DNA from: Comamonas koreensis
GTDB taxonomy: Bacteria; Pseudomonadota; Gammaproteobacteria; Burkholderiales; Burkholderiaceae_C
Direction: 5' to 3'
Length of the DNA: 64,000 bases
Assembly (NCBI RefSeq): GCF_014076495.1
Contig: NZ_CP043575.1
Span: forward strand, 1,116,001 to 1,180,000
Within the stretch, counting starts at the first letter, position 1; each line of letters starts with the position of its first letter. The position numbers and the translations under genes were made by a program. The notes under the pieces are model-generated. The model was not told where the DNA came from and made no database searches. It worked only from the letters and a program-made list of their open reading frames with translations. Shown here piece after piece: positions 51,451-60,680 of this stretch.

Positions 51451-51921
51451 TCAAGAAGCGGCGGGCAGCGGCGCGGCCAGTCGGCTGCGCAGCTGTTGGA
51501 TCTGGTGGGTCAATGCCTGCAGCTCCTGCACCGTGCATTGGCTGTGCGCGAGCACACAGGCGGGGATGGCAGCGGCTTGCTCGCGCAGCTGGCGGCCGGC
51601 CTCCGTCAGATACACGCGCACACGGCGCTCATCGTCACTGTCGCGCTGGCGCTGCAGCCAGCCTGCCGTCTGCATGCGCTTGAGCAGCGGCGTCAACGTC
51701 CCCGAATCGAGGAACAGACGCTCGCCCAGCTCGGAGACCATGCAGCCATCGCCCTCCCACAGTACCAAGAGCACCAGGTACTGCGGGTAGGTCAAACCCA
51801 ATGGTTCGAGCAAGGGCTTGTACAGCTTGGTCATCGCCAGCGAGCTGGAGTACAGCGCAAAACACAGCTGCTGGTCGAGCAGCAGCGCGTTGTGGGCAGT
51901 GGCGGGGGTGGCGTTGGGCAT
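51451..51921 (-). CDS. ohrR: Organic-peroxide-sensing MarR regulator OhrR
   Basis: A 156-residue winged-helix regulator. The sensing Cys20 is in LLLDQQLCFALYSSS, as in other OhrR proteins. The wHTH region is VSELGERLFLDSGTLTPLLKRM with QRQRDSDDERRVRVYLT. It represses ohr and is released when Cys20 is oxidised. A consensus operator sits 19 bases upstream of the ATG. TTG 51942 is a possible alternative start. Confidence 0.95.
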   Translation of the reverse strand: MPNATPATAHNALLLDQQLCFALYSSSLAMTKLYKPLLEPLGLTYPQYLVLLVLWEGDGCMVSELGERLFLDSGTLTPLLKRMQTAGWLQRQRDSDDERRVRVYLTEAGRQLREQAAAIPACVLAHSQCTVQELQALTHQIQQLRSRLAAPLPAAS

Positions 51922-51939
51922 GGGTTGAATTATCGTTCT

Positions 51940-51967
51940 CAATTAAATTGCGTGCAACTAAATTGTG
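51940..51967. promoter_or_regulatory. OhrR operator upstream of ohrR
   Basis: CAATTAAATTG is followed after four bases by CAACTAAATTGTG, matching the known OhrR box type (ACAATT / AATTGT half-sites in two copies). It is 19 bases before ohrR and probably controls ohrR-ohr. Confidence 0.8.
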
Positions 51968-52079
51968 AAAACACATTCCAGAAGCAGGGTATTTGGCAAA
52001 GGCCGGTGCATGGCCCCAGGATTCGTTTTAAAGGGAGGCAAGCCGCGCCGCAGATTGCAGCTGGGTTGCCGCCTTGCGT

Positions 52080-52883
52080 TTAATACGCGGTCTGCACCAC
52101 CTGGCCGCTGCTGTCCTTGAACTTGGCCGCCACCGCATCGGCAGCGCTGCGCAGCAGGATCAGGTCCATCGAGACCGCGACAAACTGCGCGCCCAGGGCC
52201 AGGCATTCGCGGGCGCGGGCCTCGTCCACCATCAGGATGCCGGGGGCCTTGCCGGCAGCGCGGATGCGGGTGATGGCGTTGTCAATCGCGGCATTGACCA
52301 CTGGGTGGCGCGGCTGGCCAGGGTAGCCCATGCTGGCCGACAGATCGGCCGGGCCGATAAAGATGCCATCCACGCCATCGACGGCGGCGATGGCCTCGAT
52401 CTGGTCCAGCGCCTGCGCGGTCTCTACCTGCACCAGCAGGCACAGCTCCTTGTCAGCATCGTCGACGTACTGCAGGTCACGGCCAAAGTTGCTGGCGCGC
52501 ATCGAGCCGCCCATGCCGCGAATGCCCTGGGGCGCATAGCGCATGGCTTGCACGGCGGCACGGGCCTCGTCGGCGTTTTGCACAAAGGGGATCAGAATGG
52601 TCTGGGCGCCAATGTCCAGGTAGCGCTTGATGAGCACCGGATCGTTCCAGGCCGGGCGCACCACGGCGCTGGTCGGGCGGGGCTGCAGGGCCGCCTCCAC
52701 CGCCTGGAGCTGCTGCAGCACCTGGGGCACATCGTTGGGCGAATGCTCGGTGTCGAGCATGATCCAGTCGTAGCCGCTGCCGGCGAGCAGCTCGGTGATG
52801 TAGGGCGAGGGAAAGGCCGACCACAGGCCGATCTGCGCCTGGCCGGCGGCCATGGCTTTTTTGAAGAGGTTGGGGGTGGGCAT
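52080..52883 (-). CDS. HpcH/HpaI-family aldolase
   Basis: A 267-residue class II pyruvate aldolase-like enzyme. Family features: GLWSAFPSPYITELLAGSGY, then WIMLDTEHSPNDV (metal/His region), MLVPF-like ILIPFVQNADEAR, RGMGGSMRAS and LLVQVETAQALDQIEAI with VDGIFIGPADLSASMG. It probably cleaves a 4-hydroxy-2-oxo acid to pyruvate and an aldehyde in aromatic or sugar-acid catabolism. Downstream of the 124-residue membrane protein and 3-hydroxyacyl-CoA dehydrogenase (33 and 35 base gaps). Confidence 0.9.
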   Translation of the reverse strand: MPTPNLFKKAMAAGQAQIGLWSAFPSPYITELLAGSGYDWIMLDTEHSPNDVPQVLQQLQAVEAALQPRPTSAVVRPAWNDPVLIKRYLDIGAQTILIPFVQNADEARAAVQAMRYAPQGIRGMGGSMRASNFGRDLQYVDDADKELCLLVQVETAQALDQIEAIAAVDGVDGIFIGPADLSASMGYPGQPRHPVVNAAIDNAITRIRAAGKAPGILMVDEARARECLALGAQFVAVSMDLILLRSAADAVAAKFKDSSGQVVQTAY

Positions 52884-52916
52884 GCTTGTCTCTGTTGTAT
52901 GTGATGAGGTGTTTGC

Positions 52917-53291
52917 TCAGGGCAGAAGGTGGATCTCATCGCTGCTCATTCGCGTGCGGCAGCTCCCGGCCAGCGTGTGCCACTCGCTGGCGCCCAGGTC
53001 CAGCGCCTGCTGGTCTGCCATGGCTGTCACGCTGCGGCAGATGGGCTTGAAGTGCTTGGCGGCCACCGTGTCGCGCCCATAGCGCTGGTAGTAGCGCTTG
53101 AGGTGCAGATCGGCGGCCGGCACCCTGGCGGCCACATAGGCCAGGTAGTCGCGGTAGAGCGCATCGACCGGCGCCTCTTCGAGCTGCTGCTTCCAGAGGC
53201 GAAAGCCGGCCAGGCAGGCCACCAGGGCCAGCACCAGCGCGGCCACGGGCAGGGCCTTTTTCCAGATCGGGGTGCTGCGTGGCGCGGGCAT
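52917..53291 (-). CDS. Hypothetical anchored periplasmic protein
   Basis: A 124-residue protein with one N-terminal membrane anchor (KALPVAALVLALVACLAGFR) and a basic N-terminus. The periplasmic part holds RYYQRYGRDTV and two Cys in ICRSVTAMA and SCRTRMSS, possibly a disulfide. No family recognised. It is between the 3-hydroxyacyl-CoA dehydrogenase and aldolase genes on the same strand, likely one operon. Confidence 0.65.
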   Translation of the reverse strand: MPAPRSTPIWKKALPVAALVLALVACLAGFRLWKQQLEEAPVDALYRDYLAYVAARVPAADLHLKRYYQRYGRDTVAAKHFKPICRSVTAMADQQALDLGASEWHTLAGSCRTRMSSDEIHLLP

Positions 53292-53326
53292 GGGGAGGAA
53301 TCGCTGGGCAGCGCGGGCGCGCGCGA

Positions 53327-54178
53327 TCAGGCGTAGCTGTAGACGCCCTTGCCGGTTTTGCGGCCCAGTTGGCCAGCGGCGACCATTTCCTTGAGCAGCG
53401 GGCAGGGGCGGTATTTGCTGTCGCCAAAGTCTTTCAGGTAGACCTCCATCACGGCCAGGCAGACATCCAGGCCGATCATGTCGGCCAGAGCCAGCGGGCC
53501 AATCGGGTGGCTGCAGCCGAGCTTCATGCCGTCATCGATGTCCTGGGCTGACGCAATGCCTTCGGCCAGCACATAGAAGGCCTCGTTGATCATCGGCACC
53601 AAAATGCGGTTGACGACAAAGCCAGGCGAGTTCTTCACGCTGATCGGCGACTTGCCCAGGCTCTCGGCCAGTGCCTTGACCGCATCGTGCGTGGCATCGC
53701 TGGTTTGCAGGCCCCGGATCACTTCGACCAGTGCCATCATCGGCACGGGATTGAAGAAGTGCATGCCGATGAACTTGTCCGCGCGCTTGGTGGCTGCGGC
53801 CAGCTGGGTGATCGAGATCGATGAGGTGTTCGAGGCCAGCAGCACCGAGGGGTCCAGCAGCGCATCGACCTGTTGCAGGATCTTGAGCTTGAGCTCGTAG
53901 TTCTCGGTGGCTGCCTCGATCACCAACTGGGCCTTTTGCAGGTCTTCATAGCGGGTGCTGCCCTGGATGCGCGCGAGGGCGGCGGCCTTGTCGGCTTCGC
54001 TGATCTTTTCCTTCTTGATCAGGCGGTCCAGGCTGCTGCCCACCGTTGCCAAGCCCTTTTGCACGGCGGCGTCTGAAATGTCCACCATCACCACATTCAG
54101 CCCGGCCACCGCGCAGGTCTGCGCAATGCCGTTGCCCATGGTGCCTGCACCAATTACGCCTACGGTCTGGATCGTCAT
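53327..54178 (-). CDS. 3-hydroxybutyryl/3-hydroxyacyl-CoA dehydrogenase
   Basis: A 283-residue NAD-dependent enzyme. The Rossmann motif is [20 protein letters not shown], with MVDISD after. The catalytic His is in [17 protein letters not shown], and the C-terminal domain has [18 protein letters not shown] and [19 protein letters not shown]. It oxidises 3-hydroxyacyl-CoA to 3-ketoacyl-CoA in short-chain fatty-acid or PHB-related metabolism (Hbd/PaaH type). Divergent from purT. Confidence 0.95.
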   Translation of the reverse strand: MTIQTVGVIGAGTMGNGIAQTCAVAGLNVVMVDISDAAVQKGLATVGSSLDRLIKKEKISEADKAAALARIQGSTRYEDLQKAQLVIEAATENYELKLKILQQVDALLDPSVLLASNTSSISITQLAAATKRADKFIGMHFFNPVPMMALVEVIRGLQTSDATHDAVKALAESLGKSPISVKNSPGFVVNRILVPMINEAFYVLAEGIASAQDIDDGMKLGCSHPIGPLALADMIGLDVCLAVMEVYLKDFGDSKYRPCPLLKEMVAAGQLGRKTGKGVYSYA

Positions 54179-54367
54179 CTGTCTTCCTTGGGTCCTGTTG
54201 CTGGGAGAGGGGCCCGCCCTGCAGTGCCTGCGGCAAGCCCGGTGCCAAGATCATAGCGGGTGGTGTTGCAGTGCGGCACAAACTGGGCGACAGAGCGCGG
54301 GGATAGGCGGGGGTTCTAAAATGCCCCCCATCGCTGCGCCGCAGCCCCTTTGTTGACACGACCTGAT

Positions 54368-55597
54368 ATGACCACCTTCGGCACCCCGCTCACCAAGAAC
54401 GCAACCAAAGTCATGCTGCTGGGCAGCGGCGAGCTGGGCAAGGAGGTGCTGATCGCCTTGCAGCGCCTGGGCGTGGAGACGGTGGCGGTGGACCGCTATG
54501 ACAACGCCCCGGGCCATCAGGTGGCGCACCACGCGCGCACCATCACGATGAGCGACCCGGCCCAGCTGACGGCGCTGATCGAGGCCGAAAAGCCCGACCT
54601 GGTGGTGCCCGAGATCGAGGCCATTGCCACGCCCGCACTGCAGGCGCTGGAAGCGGCCGGCACCGTGCGCGTGGTGCCCACCGCACGCGCTACCCGCTTG
54701 ACGATGGACCGCGAAGGCATCCGCCGCCTGGCGGCTGAGACCCTGGGCCTGCCCACCAGCCCCTACCAGTTTTGCGACAGCCTGGCCGAGCTGCAGGCGG
54801 CCATCGATGGCGGCATTGGCTACCCCTGCGTGGTCAAGCCGGTGATGAGCAGCTCGGGCAAGGGCCAGAGCAAGATCGATGGCCCGGGCGATGTGGAAAA
54901 GGCCTGGAACTATGCGATGGCAGGCGGCCGGGTACAGGGCGGCCGCATCATCGTCGAAGGCTTTATCGACTTTGACTACGAAATCACCTTGCTGACCGTG
55001 CGCGCCAAGAATGCCGCTGGCCAGATCGAAACCCATTTCTGCGAGCCCATCGGCCATGTGCAGGTGCAGGGCGACTATGTGGAAAGCTGGCAGCCCGCGC
55101 GCATGGCGCCCGCTGCGCTGACCTTGGCGCAGGACATTGCCCGCGCCATCACCAGCGACCTGGGCACCGGCCTGAACGGCGAGCCCGCCGGCCTGGGCCT
55201 GTTTGGCGTGGAGCTGTTCGTCAAGGGCGACCAGGTCTGGTTCAGCGAAGTGAGCCCGCGCCCGCATGACACCGGCATGGTGACGATGATCACCCAGTGG
55301 CAAAACGAGTTCGAGCTGCATGCCCGCGCCATCCTGGGCCTGCCGGTGGACACCAGCCTGAAGACCGCTGGCGCCAGCGCCGTGATCTACGGCGGTGTGG
55401 ATGCCCAGGGCATTGTGTTTGACGGCGTCGATGCCGCCCTGCAGATCCCCGGCACCGAGGTGCGCCTGTTTGGCAAGCCCGAGAGCTTTAGCCGCCGCCG
55501 CATGGGCGTGGCGCTGGCCCGCGCTGCCGGTACCGATGCTGCACGCGACAACGCCAAAAAGGCGGCAGCGCTGGTCAAGCCCCGCGTGGCGGAGTAA
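54368..55597 (+). CDS. purT: Formate-dependent GAR transformylase PurT
   Basis: A 409-residue ATP-grasp enzyme. It converts GAR, formate and ATP to FGAR in purine synthesis. Features are [48 protein letters not shown], and [20 protein letters not shown] with [12 protein letters not shown] 54368 fits MTTFGTP. It is followed by hairpins at 55603 and 55645. It uses formate, which the formamidase near the window start also produces; they are otherwise far apart. Confidence 0.97.
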   Translation: MTTFGTPLTKNATKVMLLGSGELGKEVLIALQRLGVETVAVDRYDNAPGHQVAHHARTITMSDPAQLTALIEAEKPDLVVPEIEAIATPALQALEAAGTVRVVPTARATRLTMDREGIRRLAAETLGLPTSPYQFCDSLAELQAAIDGGIGYPCVVKPVMSSSGKGQSKIDGPGDVEKAWNYAMAGGRVQGGRIIVEGFIDFDYEITLLTVRAKNAAGQIETHFCEPIGHVQVQGDYVESWQPARMAPAALTLAQDIARAITSDLGTGLNGEPAGLGLFGVELFVKGDQVWFSEVSPRPHDTGMVTMITQWQNEFELHARAILGLPVDTSLKTAGASAVIYGGVDAQGIVFDGVDAALQIPGTEVRLFGKPESFSRRRMGVALARAAGTDAARDNAKKAAALVKPRVAE

Positions 55598-55602
55598 GCG
55601 GC

Positions 55603-55622
55603 TGCTGAGCGAACGCTCAGCA
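55603..55622. repeat. Perfect hairpin after purT
   Basis: TGCTGAGCG and CGCTCAGCA are inverted around AA. It lacks a T-run; it precedes a real terminator by 23 bases. Confidence 0.6.
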
Positions 55623-55644
55623 CCGCGTTGGATTCATTCGATAA

Positions 55645-55687
55645 AAAAGCATCTGGCTGCCCTTGAGAAGGGCGTCCAGATGCTTTT
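55645..55687. terminator. Bidirectional terminator between purT and the tannase-family gene
   Basis: AAAAGCATCTGG pairs with CCAGATGCTTTT and an inner GCCCTT/AAGGGC stem. A on one side and T on the other allow termination in both directions between these convergent genes. Confidence 0.85.
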
Positions 55688-55713
55688 GTTTTGCTGGCTT
55701 GGTTACGTTGCTC

Positions 55714-57420
55714 TTAGTTGGCTTGGCAGCTATAGCTGTCGGCCAGGTTTACATCACCACTGCCCTTGTAACGTGGCCAGGTCGGGTACTCGCACAGCGG
55801 CCGGGTGCGCCCAGGCACGCCAGCGGTGTCGCTGACTACCTGGGCGCCTGGGGCAGTGCCAGCGGTCACCCACTGGTCCAACGCTTTGAGCGAATCCCAG
55901 TTGGCATTGAAGGCGGTGCTGGCCGCATGGCCGTAACCGGGTACCTCGTAATAGCGCGCAAAGCTCTTGACGGCGCTGGCGCCCATGGTCTGCTCCAGGC
56001 GCTGCCAGTACTGCGCGGTAGCGCGGGTGCTGACGAGCACGTCGGCCGTGCCATGGGCCATCAGCAGCTTGCCGCCGCGCTTGTTGAAGGCCGACAGGTC
56101 GGTGCTGTTGATGTCCTGCAACTTGGTGAGCTGGTTGATGCGGTCGGTCCAGGCGCCGGGGTTTTGTGGGTCCAGCGACAGCGCATCAAAGTTGGCATCG
56201 CGGGTCACAAAATAGCGCACCCACTGGTCCCAGAACACGGCCCAGTACGGGGCGGTGAGCGGCGCGGGGCTGGCCGGCGCGGTGGTGTTCATCGCCAGCA
56301 GGTTGACCGTGGGCTGCAGCGGGCTGCTGCCTTCCTCGCCCAGCTCCGAGCCCCAGACGTTGAAGCCGGGGTACTGCGTCTCGCCGCTGCCCAGCGGCGC
56401 GCTGAAGCGGATTTCGCTGTTGTAGGTCTTGAGCGCGCTGATCATTGCATCGGACAGGCAGCCTTCCTGGCTCGCGCCGCCGGCGCAGCGCAGCGGCTGG
56501 CCATTGAGCGTAGCGGTAGCCGGGTCAAACTGGCTGTTGCAGGCGGCCACATTGCTGACCACGCCGTCCTGCACGCCGTCGAGCGCATCGCACTTCTCCA
56601 GCGCCGCCTGGCGCAGCAGCTTGCGCTGGCCCAGGCTCGGGTAGGCGCCAGGCTGGGCAAAGGCGCGGCTGATGCGGCCAAACTGCAGATCCAGGCTGGC
56701 GGCGTTCCAGGCCGGGTACCAGGCCACCACGCCATCCCAGTCGGACGGCCATTTCTGCGCCACGGCCAGCGCCTCGCGCCCGCCGGTGGAGCCGCCCATG
56801 AAGTAGCGCTTGTCCGGCTTTTTGCCGTAAAAGCGCGTCACCAGCACATCGGCCACGTCGCTGGCCTTTTTCAGTGCAGCGCCCGAGAAGTTGGCGACCG
56901 CTTCGTCATTGGTGCCAAAGCTGCCATCGCGGCTGCCGGCTGCCCCTGCCTGGTGGCCCGAGTCGCTGCCAAACACCGCATAGCCCTGGTTCAGCAGCGG
57001 GTAGGCACCCTGGCTGGCGGGGGCGGCCGGGTAGGTGTAGAGGCTGGGCATCACGCCGTTGTAGCCGCCGCCGCCCACCATCACCACCTTGCCGTTCCAC
57101 TCCTTGGGCAGCAGCAGGCCCATCTTGATGGCCGGGGCGCCGGGGTCGACTGGGGCGATCGAGATATTGGCCCGTACCGAGGCCGGGGGCTGCGCGCCGC
57201 TGGCGGCCGTTGGCGTTTCGGTCGAGGTCACCGTGGCACCGCTGGTGGGCAGGCCGATCTGGCTGGCCGCCACCTGCTGCTTGGCCAGCGCCAGGCTGGC
57301 CTCGTCAAAGTTGAAGCTGTGGGAGCCGCCGCTGCCGCAAGCGGACAGCGCAAGGACTGCGCTGGCGACGGCTGTCAGAGGGATAAAGCGCCGCAGGGGT
57401 GGGAGGATGGTTGTGGTCAC
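55714..57420 (-). CDS. Tannase/feruloyl-esterase family lipoprotein (MHETase-like)
   Basis: A 568-residue exported esterase. A lipobox-like LSACGSGGS (Cys28) ends a hydrophobic leader. The nucleophile elbow is MGGSTGGREAL with Ser211, and the calcium-binding-type segment CDALDGVQDGVVSN is present; the late HGTADVLVS and GYGHA segments hold the likely Asp and His. This family includes tannase, feruloyl esterase and the MHETase of Ideonella. Substrate unknown: aryl esters are likely. Confidence 0.88.
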   Translation of the reverse strand: MTTTILPPLRRFIPLTAVASAVLALSACGSGGSHSFNFDEASLALAKQQVAASQIGLPTSGATVTSTETPTAASGAQPPASVRANISIAPVDPGAPAIKMGLLLPKEWNGKVVMVGGGGYNGVMPSLYTYPAAPASQGAYPLLNQGYAVFGSDSGHQAGAAGSRDGSFGTNDEAVANFSGAALKKASDVADVLVTRFYGKKPDKRYFMGGSTGGREALAVAQKWPSDWDGVVAWYPAWNAASLDLQFGRISRAFAQPGAYPSLGQRKLLRQAALEKCDALDGVQDGVVSNVAACNSQFDPATATLNGQPLRCAGGASQEGCLSDAMISALKTYNSEIRFSAPLGSGETQYPGFNVWGSELGEEGSSPLQPTVNLLAMNTTAPASPAPLTAPYWAVFWDQWVRYFVTRDANFDALSLDPQNPGAWTDRINQLTKLQDINSTDLSAFNKRGGKLLMAHGTADVLVSTRATAQYWQRLEQTMGASAVKSFARYYEVPGYGHAASTAFNANWDSLKALDQWVTAGTAPGAQVVSDTAGVPGRTRPLCEYPTWPRYKGSGDVNLADSYSCQAN

Positions 57421-57537
57421 GGTGTCTCCTGGTTGTTATGGTGCGGGCGCAAAGGCTTCTTTACGGCCCGCCGACCATTGTGGAAGTGACGCCCACAGTT
57501 ATCCACAGGGTTTGCAGTTAGGTAGTTCCCCATAAGT

Positions 57538-57563
57538 AAAAAAGCCAGCACGGTCGTGCTGGC
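57538..57563 (-). terminator. Terminator downstream of amn
   Basis: GCCAGCACG and CGTGCTGGC around GT, followed on the minus strand by six T (plus-strand A-run 57538-57543). It ends the minus-strand amn transcript. Confidence 0.8.
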
Positions 57564-57608
57564 ATTGGAGTAGGGCCCCCGCTGGCAAGGGCCCGCTTGG
57601 CGCGCTGC

Positions 57609-59093
57609 TTACTGGAAAGCCACCTCGGCAAAGCTGCGCAGCTTGCGGCTGTGCAAGCGGTCCACACCGCCTTCGCGCAGGATGTTGACCGCCCGCATGC
57701 CGATGCGCAGATGCTGGTCCACCCGCTCGCGGTAGAAGTGGTTGGCCATGCCGGGCAGCTTGATCTCGCCGTGCAGCGGTTTGTCGCTCACGCACAGCAA
57801 GGTGCCGTAGGGCACGCGAAAGCGGAAGCCATTGGCGGCAATGGTGGCGCTTTCCATATCGAGCGCCACGGCCCGGCTCTGGCTGAAGCGGCGCTGGGGC
57901 GTGTTGTCGGGCAGCAGCTCCCAGTTGCGGTTGTCGGTGCTGGCCACAGTGCCCGTGCGCATGAAGCGCTTGAGGTCGTCCTCGGGCACCTGGGTGACAT
58001 CGGCCACCGCCTGCTGCAGCGCGACCTGGATCTCGGCCAGCGCCGGGATGGGCACCCACAGCGGCAGCTCTTCGTCGAGCACATGGTCCTCGCGCACATA
58101 GGCATGGGCCAGCACATAGTCGCCCAGCTGCTGGCTGTTGCGCAGGCCGGCGCAGTGGCCCAGCATCATCCAGGCATGGGGCCGCAGCACGGCGATATGG
58201 TCGGTGATGGTCTTGGCATTGGCCGGGCCCACGCCGATATTGACCATGGTCGTGCCCGACTGGTCAGCGCGCACCAGGTGGTAGGCGGGCATCTGCGGCA
58301 GGCGCGGGGGCGGGTTGCCCAGCGCGTCCACCGCTTCGGGCGCCAAGCCCTGGCGGCGGGTGACGACATTGCCCGGCTCGATAAAGGCGATGTACTCGCT
58401 GTCCGGGTTGGCCATCTCGGCGCGGCCCAGGCGGATGAACTCGTCGATATAGAACTGGTAGTTGGTGAACAGCACAAAGTTCTGGAACCACTCGGGCAGG
58501 GTGCCGGTGTAGTGGCGCAGGCGCTGGAGCGAGTAGTCCATGCGCGGCGCGGTGAACAGCGACAGCGGATGCGCCTCGCCCGGCTTGGGCTCCCAGGTGC
58601 CGTTGGCGATGCCATCGTCCATCGCATGCAGGTCGGGCAGGTCAAACACATCGCGCATCAGCATGCGGCGCTCGGCGCTCAGCTTGCCTTCGATATGGTC
58701 GTTGTCGGCAAACGAGAAATGGATGGGGATGGGCTGGCTGCTGGTGCCCACTTCCAGCTCCACGCCGTGGTTCTCGATCAGCAGCCGGAACTGCTCGGCA
58801 TAGTAGTTGGCAAACAGGTCGGGGCGGGTCAGCGTGGTCTCGTAGTGGCCGGGGCCCTCGACAAAGCCATAGGCGAGCTTGCTGTCGGCCCGGGCCACGG
58901 TGCGCGTGTGCAGGCGCACAAAGGGATAGCAGGCGCGGTAGGGGGCGGCCGGGGTTTCGCCCGCGACAAAGCGTTGCATGGCCTGGCGCAGAAAGCCGAT
59001 TTGCTCGGCATAGATGGCCTGGACCTGCGCCAGCGCGGAGGAAGCCGTGCGGTGGCTGGTCGGTGCGGTAAAGGCAGGTTTGGTAAAGGTCAT
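57609..59093 (-). CDS. amn: AMP nucleosidase
   Basis: A 494-residue enzyme that splits AMP into adenine and ribose-5-phosphate, controlling AMP levels. Matches Amn: RPDLFANYYAEQFRLLIENH and IPIHFSFADND in the N-terminal half, and the phosphorylase-like ATMVN-type segment TTMVNIGVGPANAKTITDHI plus ALDMESATIAANGFRFRVPYG in the C-terminal half. Length is like the E. coli enzyme. ATG 59093 fits MTFTKPAF. Confidence 0.93.
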   Translation of the reverse strand: MTFTKPAFTAPTSHRTASSALAQVQAIYAEQIGFLRQAMQRFVAGETPAAPYRACYPFVRLHTRTVARADSKLAYGFVEGPGHYETTLTRPDLFANYYAEQFRLLIENHGVELEVGTSSQPIPIHFSFADNDHIEGKLSAERRMLMRDVFDLPDLHAMDDGIANGTWEPKPGEAHPLSLFTAPRMDYSLQRLRHYTGTLPEWFQNFVLFTNYQFYIDEFIRLGRAEMANPDSEYIAFIEPGNVVTRRQGLAPEAVDALGNPPPRLPQMPAYHLVRADQSGTTMVNIGVGPANAKTITDHIAVLRPHAWMMLGHCAGLRNSQQLGDYVLAHAYVREDHVLDEELPLWVPIPALAEIQVALQQAVADVTQVPEDDLKRFMRTGTVASTDNRNWELLPDNTPQRRFSQSRAVALDMESATIAANGFRFRVPYGTLLCVSDKPLHGEIKLPGMANHFYRERVDQHLRIGMRAVNILREGGVDRLHSRKLRSFAEVAFQ

Positions 59094-59248
59094 GCACCAT
59101 TGTGCATCTGCTTTTGGGCCCTGGCATGACAAATCAGGGCCCGGTGTTGCTGGCTGTCAGCACCGGTGGCCGGCGGCGCCAAGGCCGGATTCAGGGGTAC
59201 CCGCAGGGCCGCCAGCGGCTGCCAGGCCGGGCGCGGGATAATTGCGCC

Positions 59249-60658
59249 ATGAACGCAACCACCACCACCGCCAACGCAGCGGACGCCAGCTCTTTCAGCC
59301 AACTGCCTCTGGGCCAGACCATGCAGGCCAATCTGCAGCAGCTGGGCTACACGCAGATGACGGCGATCCAGGCGGCCAGCCTGCCCTTTGCGCTGCAAGG
59401 CAAGGATGTCATTGCCCAGGCCAGCACCGGCAGCGGCAAGACCGCCGCCTTTGGCCTGGCCCTGCTCGCCCGCCTGAACCCGCGCTGGTTTGCCGTGCAA
59501 TCGCTGGTGCTGTGCCCCACCCGTGAGCTGGCCGACCAGGTCGCCACCGAAATCCGCCGCCTCGCGCGCGCCGAGGAGAACATCAAGGTCGTCACCGTCT
59601 ATGGCGGTGTGCCCTCGCGCAACCAGATCGCCAGCCTGGAAAACGGTGCCCACATCATCGTTGGCACCCCGGGCCGGGTGATGGACCTGATGGAGCGCGG
59701 CGTGATCGACCTGGCCGCCCTCAACACCCTGGTGCTGGACGAGGCCGACCGCATGCTGGACATGGGCTTTTATGGCGACATCGTCACCGTCGCCAGCCAG
59801 TGCCCGGCCGAGCGCCAGACCCTGCTGTTCTCGGCCACCTACCCCGAGGGCATTGCCCAGCTGGCCGAGCGCTTCATGCGCGATCCGCAGACCGTCAAGG
59901 TCGCCTCGCAGCACAGCGCGCACAAGATCGCGCAGCGCTGGTACGAGGTCAAGGAGTCCGAGCGCCTGCATGCCGTGTCGCAGCTGCTGGCGCATTTCCG
60001 GCCCGAGTCGTCCATCGCCTTTTGCAACACCAAGCAGCAATGCCGCGACCTGGTCGAGGTGCTGCAGGCCCAGGGCGTGAGCGCGCTGGCGCTGTTTGGC
60101 GAGCTGGAACAGCGCGAGCGCGACGAGGTGCTGGTGCAGTTTGCCAACCGCAGCTGCAGCGTGCTGGTGGCCACCGATGTGGCCGCGCGCGGCCTCGATA
60201 TCGCCAACCTGGCCGCCGTCATCAACGTGGACACCACGCCCGACGCTGAAGTGCATATCCACCGCATTGGCCGCACCGGCCGGGGCGATGCCGAAGGCCT
60301 GGCGCTGAGCCTGGCCAGCATGGACGAGATGGGCTCGGTCGGCAAGATCGAGCTGCTGCAAGGGCGCGAGTCGCAATGGCATCCGCTGAGCGAGTTGACC
60401 CCGGCATCCGACCAGCCGATGGTGCCGGCGATGCGCACCATCCAGATCATTGGCGGGCGCAAGGAAAAGATCCGCGCTGGCGATGTGCTGGGCGCAATGA
60501 CGCGCGACTTTGGCTACAGCAAGGAGCAGATCGGCAAGATCAATGTGAACGACTTCTCGACCTATGTGGCCGTCAGCCGCGATATCGCCCACCAGGCGGT
60601 GGACCGGCTCAACAGCGGCCGGGTCAAGGGCAAAACCGTGAAGGCGCGCCTGCTCTAA
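59249..60658 (+). CDS. dbpA: DEAD-box RNA helicase DbpA
   Basis: A 469-residue ATP-dependent RNA helicase with 23S rRNA (large subunit) assembly role. Motifs: Q-motif region YTQMTAIQAASLPFAL, Walker A ASTGSGKTAA, PTRELADQ, DEAD box LDEADRMLDMGF, SAT, and HRIGRTGR. The C-terminal 75 residues have the DbpA RNA-binding domain (IQIIGGRKEKIRAGDVLGAM). ATG 59249 fits MNATTTTANA. Confidence 0.93.
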   Translation: MNATTTTANAADASSFSQLPLGQTMQANLQQLGYTQMTAIQAASLPFALQGKDVIAQASTGSGKTAAFGLALLARLNPRWFAVQSLVLCPTRELADQVATEIRRLARAEENIKVVTVYGGVPSRNQIASLENGAHIIVGTPGRVMDLMERGVIDLAALNTLVLDEADRMLDMGFYGDIVTVASQCPAERQTLLFSATYPEGIAQLAERFMRDPQTVKVASQHSAHKIAQRWYEVKESERLHAVSQLLAHFRPESSIAFCNTKQQCRDLVEVLQAQGVSALALFGELEQRERDEVLVQFANRSCSVLVATDVAARGLDIANLAAVINVDTTPDAEVHIHRIGRTGRGDAEGLALSLASMDEMGSVGKIELLQGRESQWHPLSELTPASDQPMVPAMRTIQIIGGRKEKIRAGDVLGAMTRDFGYSKEQIGKINVNDFSTYVAVSRDIAHQAVDRLNSGRVKGKTVKARLL

Positions 60659-60680
60659 GCCCCGCCGCACCCCGCCCGCC

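Noticed and set aside
55714..57420. Calling the esterase a true MHETase
   Set aside because: The nucleophile elbow differs (GGSTGG) and the family has many other substrates; no PETase gene is nearby.
57499..57507. Perfect DnaA-box TTATCCACA
   Set aside because: Only one such box is nearby and no origin genes or AT-rich unwinding region are present.
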